A DNA stretch of 64,000 nt from Plazaster borealis. Taxonomy: Eukaryota; Echinodermata; Asteroidea; Forcipulatida; Labidiasteridae. Shown piece after piece: positions 11,541-23,600 of the stretch (positions are counted from its first letter, which is position 1; each line of letters starts with the position of its first letter). The notes beneath the pieces are model-generated. The model searched no databases and was not told where the DNA came from. It was given only the letters and a program-made list of their open reading frames with translations. The DNA lies in the NCBI GenBank assembly GCA_021014325.1, contig CM037474.1:25303488-25367487 (forward strand), written 5' to 3'. The position numbers and the translations under genes are program-made.

Positions 11541-12205
11541 TAGACAAACCCTCGATATGTCATGCACTAAACGCTTCCGCTTGAAGTTGTTCCGCGGGGG
11601 AGTGTGACAGTTTGGTTAAAGGTTTTTTATATGTTGTCCTGTGGAAACGGAAACGATTTCGTGGCCCCAAGGTTGGGCCGAAGCCGGTGATGGCTGGCGT
11701 GCTCTTGTCACTGCAGTTGTCACCGTTAAATCAGATGCATTAAGACAGAACTCCTATGTATTTCAGGATGTTGTTATGCAATTTAGCAAAACCACCACTA
11801 AGCCCTTTTTAGACCTTGATCTTCACTGTTTGTGTAACTTTGGAAGTCTGTTGTGATTATGGTGACTCAATGTCCGTCGTTCATTTCAAGTTATTTTGTA
11901 TCTTTCACAGCAGCCATCTTTGTTGCATTTCTGCTATTCATTTAAGGTAATGAAAACTTGATAGAGAAAAGGCACCAGACTAAATACTGCCCCATGCCGT
12001 CTGCATAGATTTTAATTTACCCATGTACTTTATTTCCCCAATCGTAAAATGTTATGCTGCCTTGACAAAATCGCTCCCTTTTTGGCAAAATTCGAGCTCT
12101 GTGTTATGTTTTGAATCAATGTGTTTACTCAACATCTTCTTGGTAAAACCAACAGAAATACACAAGTAATTGGGCAGCCCTGTTACTAAATACTGACTAC
12201 CATGG
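11541..12205. other. Non-coding stretch
   Basis: No recognised exon or repeat. Confidence 0.4.
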
Positions 12206-12345
12206 GATGTTGTATTCTATTCCCGTTTTCCGTCACGGTCGCCTTTGGACCACTGTTCGAATCCCATTTCACACCGGGGCCTCCCGTGTTTTTGTTGATT
12301 TTTTTTTTGATTTTTTTTTTGGGGGGCATGCCTAATTGCGGATTT
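12206..12345 (+). repeat. SINE type B fragment
   Basis: A B-box-like GTTCGAATCCC at about 12254-12264 is preceded by a GCCTTTGGACC stretch like the CTCTATGGACCC or CTTTGGACCC of the copies at 36465 and 42018. It is followed by T/G runs. Confidence 0.5.
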
Positions 12346-12372
12346 TGGGTCTGTTTATTTTGAGCAGTCATT

Positions 12373-12560
12373 TTGACTTAAGACTCGGTCCCAGACTCTG
12401 ACTCGACCCAGATGACTTGTGACTGAGACACGGACTCGACACCAATGACTCGTATGACTCGACACAAATGATTTGTGACTCTGACTCGGACTTGAGCCAA
12501 ATGGCTTGGGAGTTTGACTCTCCACCCGGACACGACACTGTGGACTCGGACTCAGTGTAT
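12373..12560. repeat. Degenerate GACTCG tandem repeat
   Basis: Irregularly spaced GACTCGG, GACTCGA and GACTCTG units fill about 190 bp. The minus-strand translation is a Ser/Glu-rich low-complexity frame that looks like a product of the repeat, not a protein. Confidence 0.65.
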
Positions 12561-13783
12561 TGAGGAACCAAAGACTGTTTCAGGGGCTCTCTTCAGTGTC
12601 CTCTTTCCCTGGGTATCAAAGTTTGGCCACATAATAAAAAAACAATTGTTGATCGTCCCCGCCCGACCCTACGAAACCCCCCGACCCTTTTTATTTTATT
12701 TATTTTTTATCATAAAACGACCTTTTCAATGATCTTTTCAGTTAAGCAGTTCTGTGCCGCACACACAGTTAGGTTTGAAAATATGTTTAAAGAAAGGTTA
12801 TTCATGTTCTGAACAATTCTTCAAATATTTACTAAGGCTAGGCCTACACTGCGTTTTAGTTTTTTGAATATGTTTACAGAAATGTTAAACGGGTTTAAGA
12901 AAAAAACATCAAAATCACACAAACCCTATGTTTTATAGTGATTGTTATAGTTTATTTCATATGTTGCCATGTCAACAAAACTCAATAAAAAAAACTATAA
13001 ACAAAAAACGCCCTCCCACCCCTAATCCTTAAAAAAAAGGACGATCAACAATTGTGTTTTTTGATGTGGCCTATGGTGCACTTTTGAAAATAACATTGTT
13101 ACCAATATGACATGGCAGTTTCAAATACGGATCTGGTTCGTGTTTTCAACGTGCTTTAAGTAGCACTCTCGGTGTAAAATGGGATATTTTCTGTGAATCA
13201 ACTTTCTGTCCGCGCAAAAACCCGTCCTGCCTTTTTTTCATTAATATACATCGACCGTGTCTTAAACCGAAGCTAGCGGGCAGACAAGATGGCCGCCGAG
13301 TGCTTGAATGTAAACCAGATCGGGTATACAGACCTCATGTAGGTTAATTCGTAATAGTATCAGCAATTTCATATTTCATGGTTACACAACGTCGTGTATT
13401 GTTTCGTGAATTGAGATTAATTGAGTTATATTATATGAACATGCTATTTCTACCATTCTTGACTTTGATCTGCACACAAGGTTTGAGGCATTTTGACAAA
13501 TTAACCATGAACAAAAATAATTCTGCCTACAAGAAGTAGGGTCTACAATGGCGCTGTGAAATTTCAAAAGCAGTTAATTTCTCCTATCTTTTTAGCGCTA
13601 TGACGTCATGTTGATGATAAGTTTTCAGAGCTTAGTTTATTTAAAGCCTTGTCCGGTGTGGAATCAACGGGTCCTTAAACAAAATTTCAAAACAAAATCG
13701 CACCTCAGCCCTTAGGTCAAAATTGTTTTTAAGGCGTTTAGAAAAAAACTTAATTGAAAGTGGCCTTAAACGCTAGGAGTAAC
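12561..13783. other. Non-coding stretch
   Basis: AT-rich, with a diverged inverted pair near 12640 (ACAATTGTTGATCGTCC) and 13040 (GGACGATCAACAATTGT) that may be the arms of another fold-back element. No exon seen. Confidence 0.4.
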
Positions 13784-14028
13784 CCACTCTGAAAACCCCC
13801 GGGTCAGAATTGAGCTGGATTCCGGATCCCGTGGGACCTGATTTCTAGGCCAGTATGATCCGGAATCTGTGTCAATTTACTCAGATATGGGTCAATTTGA
13901 CGCAGAGTACGAGTTAAAATCCCATGTTTTAACCAGTTTCTGGGCCATCCTGACCCAGAAATGGGTCAGGCCCATCTGGAACCCGGAATCCGGATCAATT
14001 CTGAATCGGGAGCTTTTAGAGTGTAGAC
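13784..14028. mobile_element. Family D fold-back (GGGTCAGAATTGA ends)
   Basis: Begins CACTCTGAAAACCCCCGGGT and ends GGGAGCTTTTAGAGTGT, an imperfect inverted pair. The interior is built from AGAATTGACCCGGAT, GACCCAGAAATGGGTCAG and their complements. Copies at 29571, 34685 and 43003 share ends and interior. Non-coding. Confidence 0.7.
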
Positions 14029-14481
14029 TCAGATCCAAGTCGATCCAATCGAACCACCGATCTGCGTAGAGAGATTACTGTGCAAAGTCAACATTACTAG
14101 TCTATTTTTCCCGCCCTTTTTAGGGGTTCATTGATCATAATATTGCTTATTCTGCACCAACTCAAGTTTCAAAGATGAAGGAAACAGAAATAAGTCACAA
14201 CAAAAGGGTTCTGTTATGAAGGATCGATTTCGGCCTATAAATTGTTTTCCAATTACCGATTTGCACAGCGACTCTTTGCATCCGTACAATTTATTATAAC
14301 AAACGCCAATTTAATATGTTTGTCACTTATCAAATGCCCATTTATGTATCACATTTCAAATGCCCGTTTAAAAATAATTGTTACTTTTCAAATGCCCATT
14401 TAAAATATGATTTACTTGTCAAAAAGAAGTTCCCATTTACAAAATGTGTTTACCTTCACTTTTGTGTTTTTTCTTGTGCAG

Positions 14482-14613
14482 GTGCCTTTTTGTTGCCGTA
14501 CACAATAGCCCTGCTGATCGCCGGGGTACCAGTGTTTTTCTTGGAGGTTTCGATTGGCCAGTTTCTCAGCCTTGGAGGTCTAAGCATTTGGAAGATTTGC
14601 CCACTTTTCAAAG
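14482..14613 (+). CDS. Transporter exon a: TM2
   Basis: Acceptor TTCTTGTGCAG and donor AAG/GTAACA. Encodes AFLLPY...[14 protein letters not shown]...[14 protein letters not shown], the TM2-IL1 block with the Tyr that corresponds to the Cl- site of GAT1 and the conserved Glu of LE.SIGQ. The first codon is split (phase 1) and needs a G from an unseen upstream exon. No exon with the TM1 signature NVWRFPY was found between 1 and 14481. Confidence 0.93.
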
Positions 14614-17600
14614 GTAACATCTATTCAATTGCTTTAAAAATACGACAATGAAAAATTTGACATTCAAAATCCGACCTAAAAGTACACAGCAAAAACTGGG
14701 GTGTTGAATTTAACAACCCCGGTGTTACTAGAGGACAACACCGAGAATTTTCACCGGTGTTAAAATTGTGGGTGTTATTTTAACACATTGGTGTTGTTCT
14801 TTACACCCATGGTGTACTGACACAACCATGGTGTACTGACACAACCATGGGTGTAAATAATAACACCAAAAGTGTTAAATTTCACCAAATTGGTGTTGTC
14901 CTCTAGTAACACCGAAAAGTGTTACTATTTTTTGCAGTGTACAAAACCATATTCAGTTGTTATATTGTATCCAATTGGAGGTATTAAATCGGTATGACGT
15001 ATTTCAAAACACTTTCCACTTCTTTTCTTGTGGGGGGGGGGGGTTGGGGTGTACTTAGGCGAAGAGGAAGATGTTGCAAAATTCAGGCCAAACACTATTG
15101 TAAATAGAGAAATATTGATGTTTAGTCTCATTCCATATACATTGTTGTATTCGGCGCGTTGTTTTCGTCTTCTTGCGCAAGGTGACATGTGGTGTCCAGC
15201 AACTTAAGTGTGTATTATGTGGACACTGCTATGTACAGCGTGTCTTTAAAAACAAAATGCCACACGAAGTAGGGTCTGTGTTGACATTTTGACATGGCAT
15301 TTTTGGCTGGCAGCTGTTTTTTTTTTTTGGGGGGGGGGGTTTCTGGGATAACGCACATATCGTGGCCCAGGTGCCAAATTACCAAAACACACAATTGAGT
15401 TCATGGTTTTATCCCCCCCCCCCCCAAAAAAAGATATTTCATTGTGACTGAATGTGATTGGTTACACACTAATGCCCGTGCATATATTTTTCAAGCAAAT
15501 GTTTGTTTGGGTTTTCTTGTTTTTGTTTGTTTACAAGTGTCTCACAAATCCTAACTATTGAGATTTATGAATTCAAGTAAATACATTGCATACAAATTTG
15601 CTAAAACATAATAGGTTGTGCTTGGCTAGTTTTTGTGCTTATATGAAATTGGTTCCTGGTCTGAAACTAAGTGCATTTAAGGATGAGCCAATGTTAAAGG
15701 AACATTACAGAATTGGTTTTTGCTAACTGGCAGTGTAAGCACCTTATATTATCAACCATATACATAAACTGACAAACCTGTAGAAGTTTGAGATGGATCG
15801 GCCATCTGGGTCACGAGAAAATAGTGAAAAACCGATTACACATTTGCATGTGTTATACAATGTATGAATAAAACGCTCATGAGCGATAAACTCCAATCGG
15901 AAATTAGTTTTATTTATTTCTCATCAAATATGGCATTTCAGACAGAAATATTTCTAGGGATGTTTTCTACTATCATCATCATTAGACCGTGTAAGTTTTA
16001 TGTAAATCTGTGATCATAAAGAAAATTTTAATTACCAGTTCTGTAACGTTCCTTTAACGATCTTAAGAAGGGCTCGTTCTTTTCAAGCTTCGGCTTCGAT
16101 CTCAAAAGTGGGTCAGAGGTTAATAACCATTCAGAGGAAGCTTGCCGGCTTGTCACATTAAGGGACACGTGGGCTTTGGGCAATAAAAAGTGTTTGTTTT
16201 GAAATGAGTATGGTTGGAATGATGTTTTAAAAGTAGAATATAATGATCCACACATTAATATGCCTCGAAATTGTGGGGTTTTCTTTTACTTCGCGTGAAC
16301 TAACACGGTCCACCAGTTTGTGGAGTCAAAAATTTAGTTCTACAAAATGGCGGACCGTGTTAGTTCACGAAGTAGAAGGAAAACGACACAACTTCGAGCT
16401 ATGTTCGTGTGGATCATTATATTCTACTTTTGAAACATCTTTACAACCATATTTATTTCATAACAAACTCGTTTTGTCCAATCCGAAGAACGTGTCCCTT
16501 TAGGGTGAGTTAAACTTCAAAACAATTTTTTTTTTATAAAAAAATAAGCGTGCTGAGGGAAGGAGGAATGAGATTATCTGTTTCATTTGAGAAAAATTGA
16601 CGAAAACACATCTGTTCACTAGATTTCGAAATAACCACAATATTAAAGGTAGGGTCATAGATTGGTTTTTGTCATCGTAATGCTGATTTGTAGGAACAAT
16701 TATCAAGAAAGATACAATAAAGGTCGCGTGTGAATGTTTTAGCTTAATACTGTGTCTATACTTGTTGAGAAAACAAGCATGCGTGCATGACTCGTTTCTC
16801 CAGATTCAAATGTTTTTATCGACTTCCAATCAACGGGGCCAATTTCAGACGATCCTTACTACCATTACAATCTTATTACAAGTAAGCTTTAGGATAGAAA
16901 TTACAAAAAAAAAATTCGGGTCATTACAAAAGTATGACCTTTAATCAGTAATGATCCGAAAACATCGCAAGCACTATTAGAATAAGACAAACAAACAAAT
17001 TCACATAGTATAGGCCTGTGTTGAATTGTTTTGCGGAAAAATAAAAGTTTACCCAGTTTTCTCCTTGACACACTAGCTGCGTAATCAAATAAAACATTTA
17101 TGTCAGATATTGTGTTACCCAATATCGTAATGGACTTCCTTTGCATATTATGTGGAAGTTTCTGATTAAATTTCAGCGCCAAATTGTTTACCAGTCAGTC
17201 AACGTCCTTCATAGATGAAATTTCTTTCGAATAGTACAAAATAAATTAACTTTCCTGCAAAATGAGAAAAGAATATCAACAAATGTATGAATTATGTTCA
17301 CAATGCTTGGCACATTATTGGATCACTGGAGTGCACGTTTTATATTACATCACAACGGTTTCGCTTTCCCGCCAAATGGGTGTAGTGGTATGGTACATGA
17401 CTTGCCTGCTACTGTGCTTTGATTCGCCTCGAATAGAAAATGATATTTTTGACTTGACAAGGAATCAAGGTTTGTGACTCGGCCTTCCTCTTGCAGATTC
17501 TTAACCTTTTGTGAGTCTCAAGATGGAATGACCGATGGTATACTATGGCATTAAAACGAGACTAAAACTTAAAGGAACATTACAGAATTGGTTTTTGCTA

Positions 17601-20600
17601 ACAAACCAGTTGCTGGCAGTGTAAGCACTTTCATATACATAAACTGACAAACCTATAGAAGTTTGAGATCGGTCGGCCATCTGGGTCACGAGAAAAAAAT
17701 GAAAAACCGATTACACATTTGCATGTGTTATACAATGCATGAATAAAACGCTCATGAGCGATAAACTCCAATCGGAAATTAGTTTTATTTATTTCTCATC
17801 AAATATGGCATTTCAGACAGAAATATTCGAGGGATGCTTTCCTACTATCATCATCATTAGACCGTGTAAGTTTTATGTAAATCTGTGATCTTAAAGAAAA
17901 TTTTAATAACCAGTTCTGTAACGTTCCTTTAAATACCATCATTTAAAAAAAAAAAAGACTTATTAAAAATCATTGGAACAACATACTATCAGGTTAAAGG
18001 CAATCTGGGATAAGGCGACTTACGTGCACCCAACGGAGATTTTACTTTTGTTAATGTAAGGGCAATGCCAATCTAAAAGAAGAAAATACAATAACAAATC
18101 ACTTATCAATGTCATGACCGAGCGGTTAGGAGCGCCGGACTCGGGCTCTGGTGTTTTGCAATCAGCTGAGTGCGGGTTCGGGTCCCGGTCGTGGCACTGC
18201 TTGAGCAAGATACTTTACCAGCATTGCTTTGTCCTTCGGATGGGACATTAAGCCGTAGGTTCTTTGTACTGGGATAGTGCACGTAAAAGAACCCAGAACA
18301 CTTATCGTGGATGGGTTAACCCTGGTGTTTTTGGTTCACATAGCAAGCACCCTTGCTTACAAGTTCCCCAAGGCTTGCGAGCTACAGTGATTAAGTTCAC
18401 TTATGAGGCACCCTTGGAAATAACACAAATTGTTTACACATTTTTTGGAAAGTTGTCTCTTGTGCTACCAAAATGGTTGCCTCCAAGTTGCCTGTACAAA
18501 TTACCACATGTGACGACATTCGGTTCTGGCTTTATTTCAGCATTGTCCCAAATGCAATATGTTTTACATCAATCTTCAGTCTGTTAAAATATAAAAGCAA
18601 ACCCAAGCAAACAACGCTCAACTTCAAAACCAATCAGAAAAGATCAATGTTGGGCCTTTGATAATTGTTTTTTGGTGTGAAAAAGATAACTTTTAAAATG
18701 GGAGAAGGAAAACACTTTGGAATACTTTCTGTATCCCTAACAACTTCCTGTCTACGCCCCTAGATTTAATCATGCTTCATAACGGAACACAGTGCATGAG
18801 AAGCGCTCAAATAATGATGCTATGAAACAATCTTTTCCATTGGCTATGATTTTCTGTCCTGTGAAAAGGCAACTGGTTACAATTAACCAATCACCATTCA
18901 TGTTACACCAATGGGAAGAGAACGTAATTCAGCTTCAAGAAGCCGCTTGATCCATAAACCTGCGCTGCGCAGGACTTGAGCTAAACGGATCGTGACAATT
19001 TGTAGGTTTTTGTAACTAACTGCATAGGCTTGAGAAGAAAAGCTTGGATACTTCCCGCCCAAATGTGCATCTCTAAAGCTCTACCTAAGCTGCGTCACCA
19101 TCAGCAGTCCAACCTTCTTCTTAAGACGAGCAGAGTACACTGTTCGAAACGTCGAGACCACATCGGCTCTTTTCAGAGCCAACACTCCTCCAAAAGAGAT
19201 TATACACATGGTTGTACCGCCCGCAAGTTTACTATATTATTGTACAGTTACTTCTTATGAAAGTTAACTTGTTCAACTGAACAGGGTCATTTGTTCCCCA
19301 ACTACAAATAACTTACAACATTCATAATTAAAAAGGGATTACATTTTCTTTATAAAAGTGCATGATCCATAGAATTTGCTTGTAGCGATCTGGTTTTGTA
19401 CGAAAATTTGCATATTATGTAAAACTAAATTTGTGCGTATAAGGTCTCTGAAAACACCGGACAACGCAAACGAGCGCCATGTTCCTTTATAGCATCCTTC
19501 CAGAGACTAAGGAGTGTTGAGACTCCGCCCGAGTCTCAACCGCCTTGATTTTGTTATCACTTCCTGCCCTCGAGGACGGTCCAATTAATGCAGTTCTAAA
19601 ATAACAGTTATTGGGGGGCATGTTCCGGAGCTCTGTATAAATCCGCAACTGTTGAAATAGGAAAGAATAGCATGCCCATGGGATGCATTGCACCCGGGCC
19701 AACGCTATCACAGTATTTGGATGGATCATCCTTCAAAAGTAAACACTCCAAGTGAAACAAGGGCGTGTGTTTTCAAGAATGGTTTCGCTAAAAAGTTGCG
19801 ACAGATCCGTACCAGCGTTCACAATAAAAGCAACAAGGTCATCTGGGAGTAAAGCCACAATGATAACAGTATCTGCATCAACAGTGTGTTGTTCCAGATT
19901 TATTATTTTACTATTATCGGGATGGCTTTATTCACAAGATTGTGTTTCTGTAACGAAGAGGAAAACACAGAGACAAGGCCCCATGTGAGTTTTTGAATAC
20001 GAGGCACTTTCCCGCCGGTGGCAGTGCCATTTTGACAGCTATACACACACGCAACGACTCACAAACAACGGAATACAAAGTCAACAGCATTGGTGGTCCG
20101 TCACTGCGCTCTCAGTGTACACTCGCGTGGAAATACACCGCGGAAGCATCGGGCATTGACACAAACATGGACACCAAGTGTACTTTGATAATTTTATTTT
20201 CTCCGAGAAATCAAGCTTCATTATGGTGCATTACAATCCCAGATAATGCATTACGACAATAATGTGTAGTCGTCACAAGTACGCGAACCAACATGAAATT
20301 GACACCAATGTGTGACGCAATGATATGTCCATGTTGTTCGTGAAACATGTTTTTCCTTCTGGAAGATGCGTATGACCCATTGAATTCCGTCAAGTTTATA
20401 AACCCATCAGATAAGGTTATCCCTCCATTGTTAACATACTCCAGCAACTGGTCTTCATATCTTTAGCCATGTGACAAATTTGTCCCCTAATTGGCGGGAC
20501 ACGGGGCGGACCAAGTGCGGATAAATGCCACGGTGGGAAGATGAAGTGAATGTTACCGGGGCCCCGTCGAGCTCTCCCCCCGGTCAGCACAACTGGATTG

Positions 20601-23600
20601 ATTAGCATCATAGTAGTAGCAAAGGCTGGCCCATCTTGCCTAGTTTTTTTGCGAATGCCAAAGCTCGCGGCAGTCCGGGTTTGACTTTTGAGGTTCACAG
20701 TTGTAGAAACTAAAGAAGACCTTCTAGGGTTCCGTTTAGTCTTGGAGGAAGGAACTAATGGCATGGCTTATAATCTGGGACTTCTGGATCACCGAGCGAG
20801 TCTATTAAGACAAAGTACAAGCTTGGTACTTGTAAAACAAACTAATTATAATCTATTTATCTGAAAGCTCACAGGTTATGCAGTTAACAACAGTCCAATT
20901 CCTTTATAGAGAAAATTTCCTGTCTTGTCAAACTCGAGGAAAATAGCATAACGCAGACCTCCCAAAGTCACCGTTGCTTATTAAGATAGCGGCAATCGAA
21001 ATGAAGGGATGCGGGAGGGAGGCCAGGGGACGAGCACGTGGAGACCATTGGCAAATAATTTTTCACATGATGACGAGAATCTGGGATGAACTCAATTTAA
21101 TCCTCAGCTCAAAGAAACACTAGGTAAAAACTAGCAGTATTAAAGACACTGGACACCTTTGGTAATTGTCAAAGACCAGTCTTCTCACTTGGTGTAACTC
21201 AACATATGCACAAAATAACAAACCTGTGAACATTTGAACTCAATTGGTCATCGAAGTTGCGAGTTAATAATGGAAGAAAAAACACCCTTGTCACACGAAG
21301 TTGTGTGCTTTCAGATGTGATTTCGAGACCTCACGCGTGAGGTCTCGAAATGAATTCAAATATTTTACTGAGAATTTACTTTTTTCTCAAAAACGACGTT
21401 ACTTCAGAGGGAGCCGTTTTTCACAATGTTTAGTACTATCAACAGCTCTCCATTGATCGTTACCAAGTAAGTTTTTATGCTAACAATTATTTTGAGTATT
21501 ACCAATAGTGTCCAGTGCCTTTAAACGTCAAAAGAAATTTACTGGGGGTTCTCTGACAAATACCCTCTTATAACTATAGCATTGCCTGAGCCATGCTCAG
21601 GCACAAAATGGAGAGAAATAGAGACAAAACTATTCCATTTGTGTGTGTGTGTGGGTGTGGGTGTGTGTCTCATACAGACTTCAGCAAAACAGAAGGACAT
21701 GAGGTGCCAAAAGAAAGATTGAGGGCGCACTTGTGTACCCTTCAGAATCAAGCCCGATAGCATGCCAGAAATCACCGACAACTCATAAATTGTTGTAGTT
21801 GTTTCTTCGCCTCAAAATTATTGATGACAATTTTGCTGGTTGCGTGGTGGCTTTATTGTCAAACTAGAAGATGGGGCTGCATATGCTCTTCCTCCACTAA
21901 ACCATTCAAAACGAACATCATTATTTTAAAACAACTAAGCTAACCCTTGCTGGCTTATACACCTTCATTACTATTCAGAAATAAATCCCTTGCTCGGCGA
22001 ACAAAACACAAAAAGATAAGCTATGATACTTCTTCATCGCATCGCAGAAATTGTAAATCATGATCAACTTTGTTCGACTACTCGACCTTCGGAAAGTTTA
22101 AACGTCAGAAATAATCATTGATATTTGTCGGTATATCGGATAATGCAGCTTCCAATATTTTTTTAGGGAACATAAATTTAAGCAACATGCTGTTAAGTTG
22201 AGTAACAATTGCGAGGCACAGTTTGCTCAAAAACAATCTGGATTATAAGAAATCAGAGTACTATGACAGACAAACAGGGAAGATTATTATGCTTTAGCTT
22301 TGATGTCATAGTACGGTGTTCTGGAAGTGCCATGGGACTTGTGGTTCAACCTCCACGACATTTTTTTACAACGATGACAGCCTTGTGTGCCTTGCACAAA
22401 TGTTTTACGTACATTAGTTATAGTACTGACTGACATTGACACATTTTTGTGCTCAACTATTTTTTACGAGGGGAATGTGATGTTTCCGGTACCACACGCC
22501 GCGGTTCCAACTGTGATACAGCGTATGATTCCAAGGAATTGGACTGATTTTGTAAATTCCTGTGATATTTTACTGATTTAGACTATAAAAACATCCATCG
22601 TTACATGAGGACGAAGGCCAAACAGAATACCTTCACGTTGTGCCCGAAGGTTAAAGAGTGTCACTTCATTTTTAGCTAAAACCCCCCGGGTGCACACAGA
22701 TTTAGAATTTGTGGGTTCGATGACCCGTTAATTGGTTTTGCACAATATTGTGGAGCTGTGTGCAGCGTGGTGCCATTTTTTAGTGACGGTTATTGACTCT
22801 AACGTTTACCAAATTGGTATACCGTGCCCGGTATGTGGCAGAGGGTGCCACCAAAATGTTCCCAAACTTTAACAGACTCTTTTCCCCTTATACAGAAGTC
22901 CCCCTTAAAAATCCTCCAAAGAATTCCTGGGATCACAATGCAGACACTACAGGAGGGGGTACACCATGCCACATATTGAGCACCAAATGCGAATTGGTGA
23001 TGAAAATGCAGGGGGGGGGCATAGCCTGAGCGTACTAAGGTAGCTTGGGCGGTTTCTGGACGAGCAGCTGTGGCTATGGCTGTGGCTGGATTACCATCAC
23101 CATTTTGTGTTGAGGGCTGTCCTTATAGCAACAGCCACAGCCGCACATTCGAAAACGGCCTTTTCAAAAATATCCAAATCCAAATTCATTTATTGTCCAT
23201 AAAATTGAAATTTGCATTGTCGAGCATGCTCAAGATTTAAAATGTTTACCTACAAATATTACCCACAATAAAAAATGAAGTATGAACTGAAAACCGTGTT
23301 CCCCATGCCTTTGATTTTTTTTTTTGATTTTTTTTTTTAATCGGGGCTAAATATTAAAGAGCCACTGACTGCATAACATTGACAAAAATACTCAGCAAAT
23401 TTGCAAGAGAACCAACCACAAGCAAATAAAACAAAATAGACCTCACAAAATTGTATGATTACGTCACCGTTTTCGCTCAGAACCATTACACCCCCTCTTG
23501 TGCCCCCAACCAGAATATTGCCTGTGTGGCAGATTAATATTGAAGTTTATTCATAATACTGGGTTTTTCACCTATTTTGGTGAAATTCTCACTGGTTGGT

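Noticed and set aside
20211..20764. Two adjacent minus-strand frames (115 and 78 codons) that might be a two-exon gene
   Set aside because: No family motif in either frame, no convincing donor-acceptor pair, and codon content like random sequence. Kept only as a GC-richer stretch.
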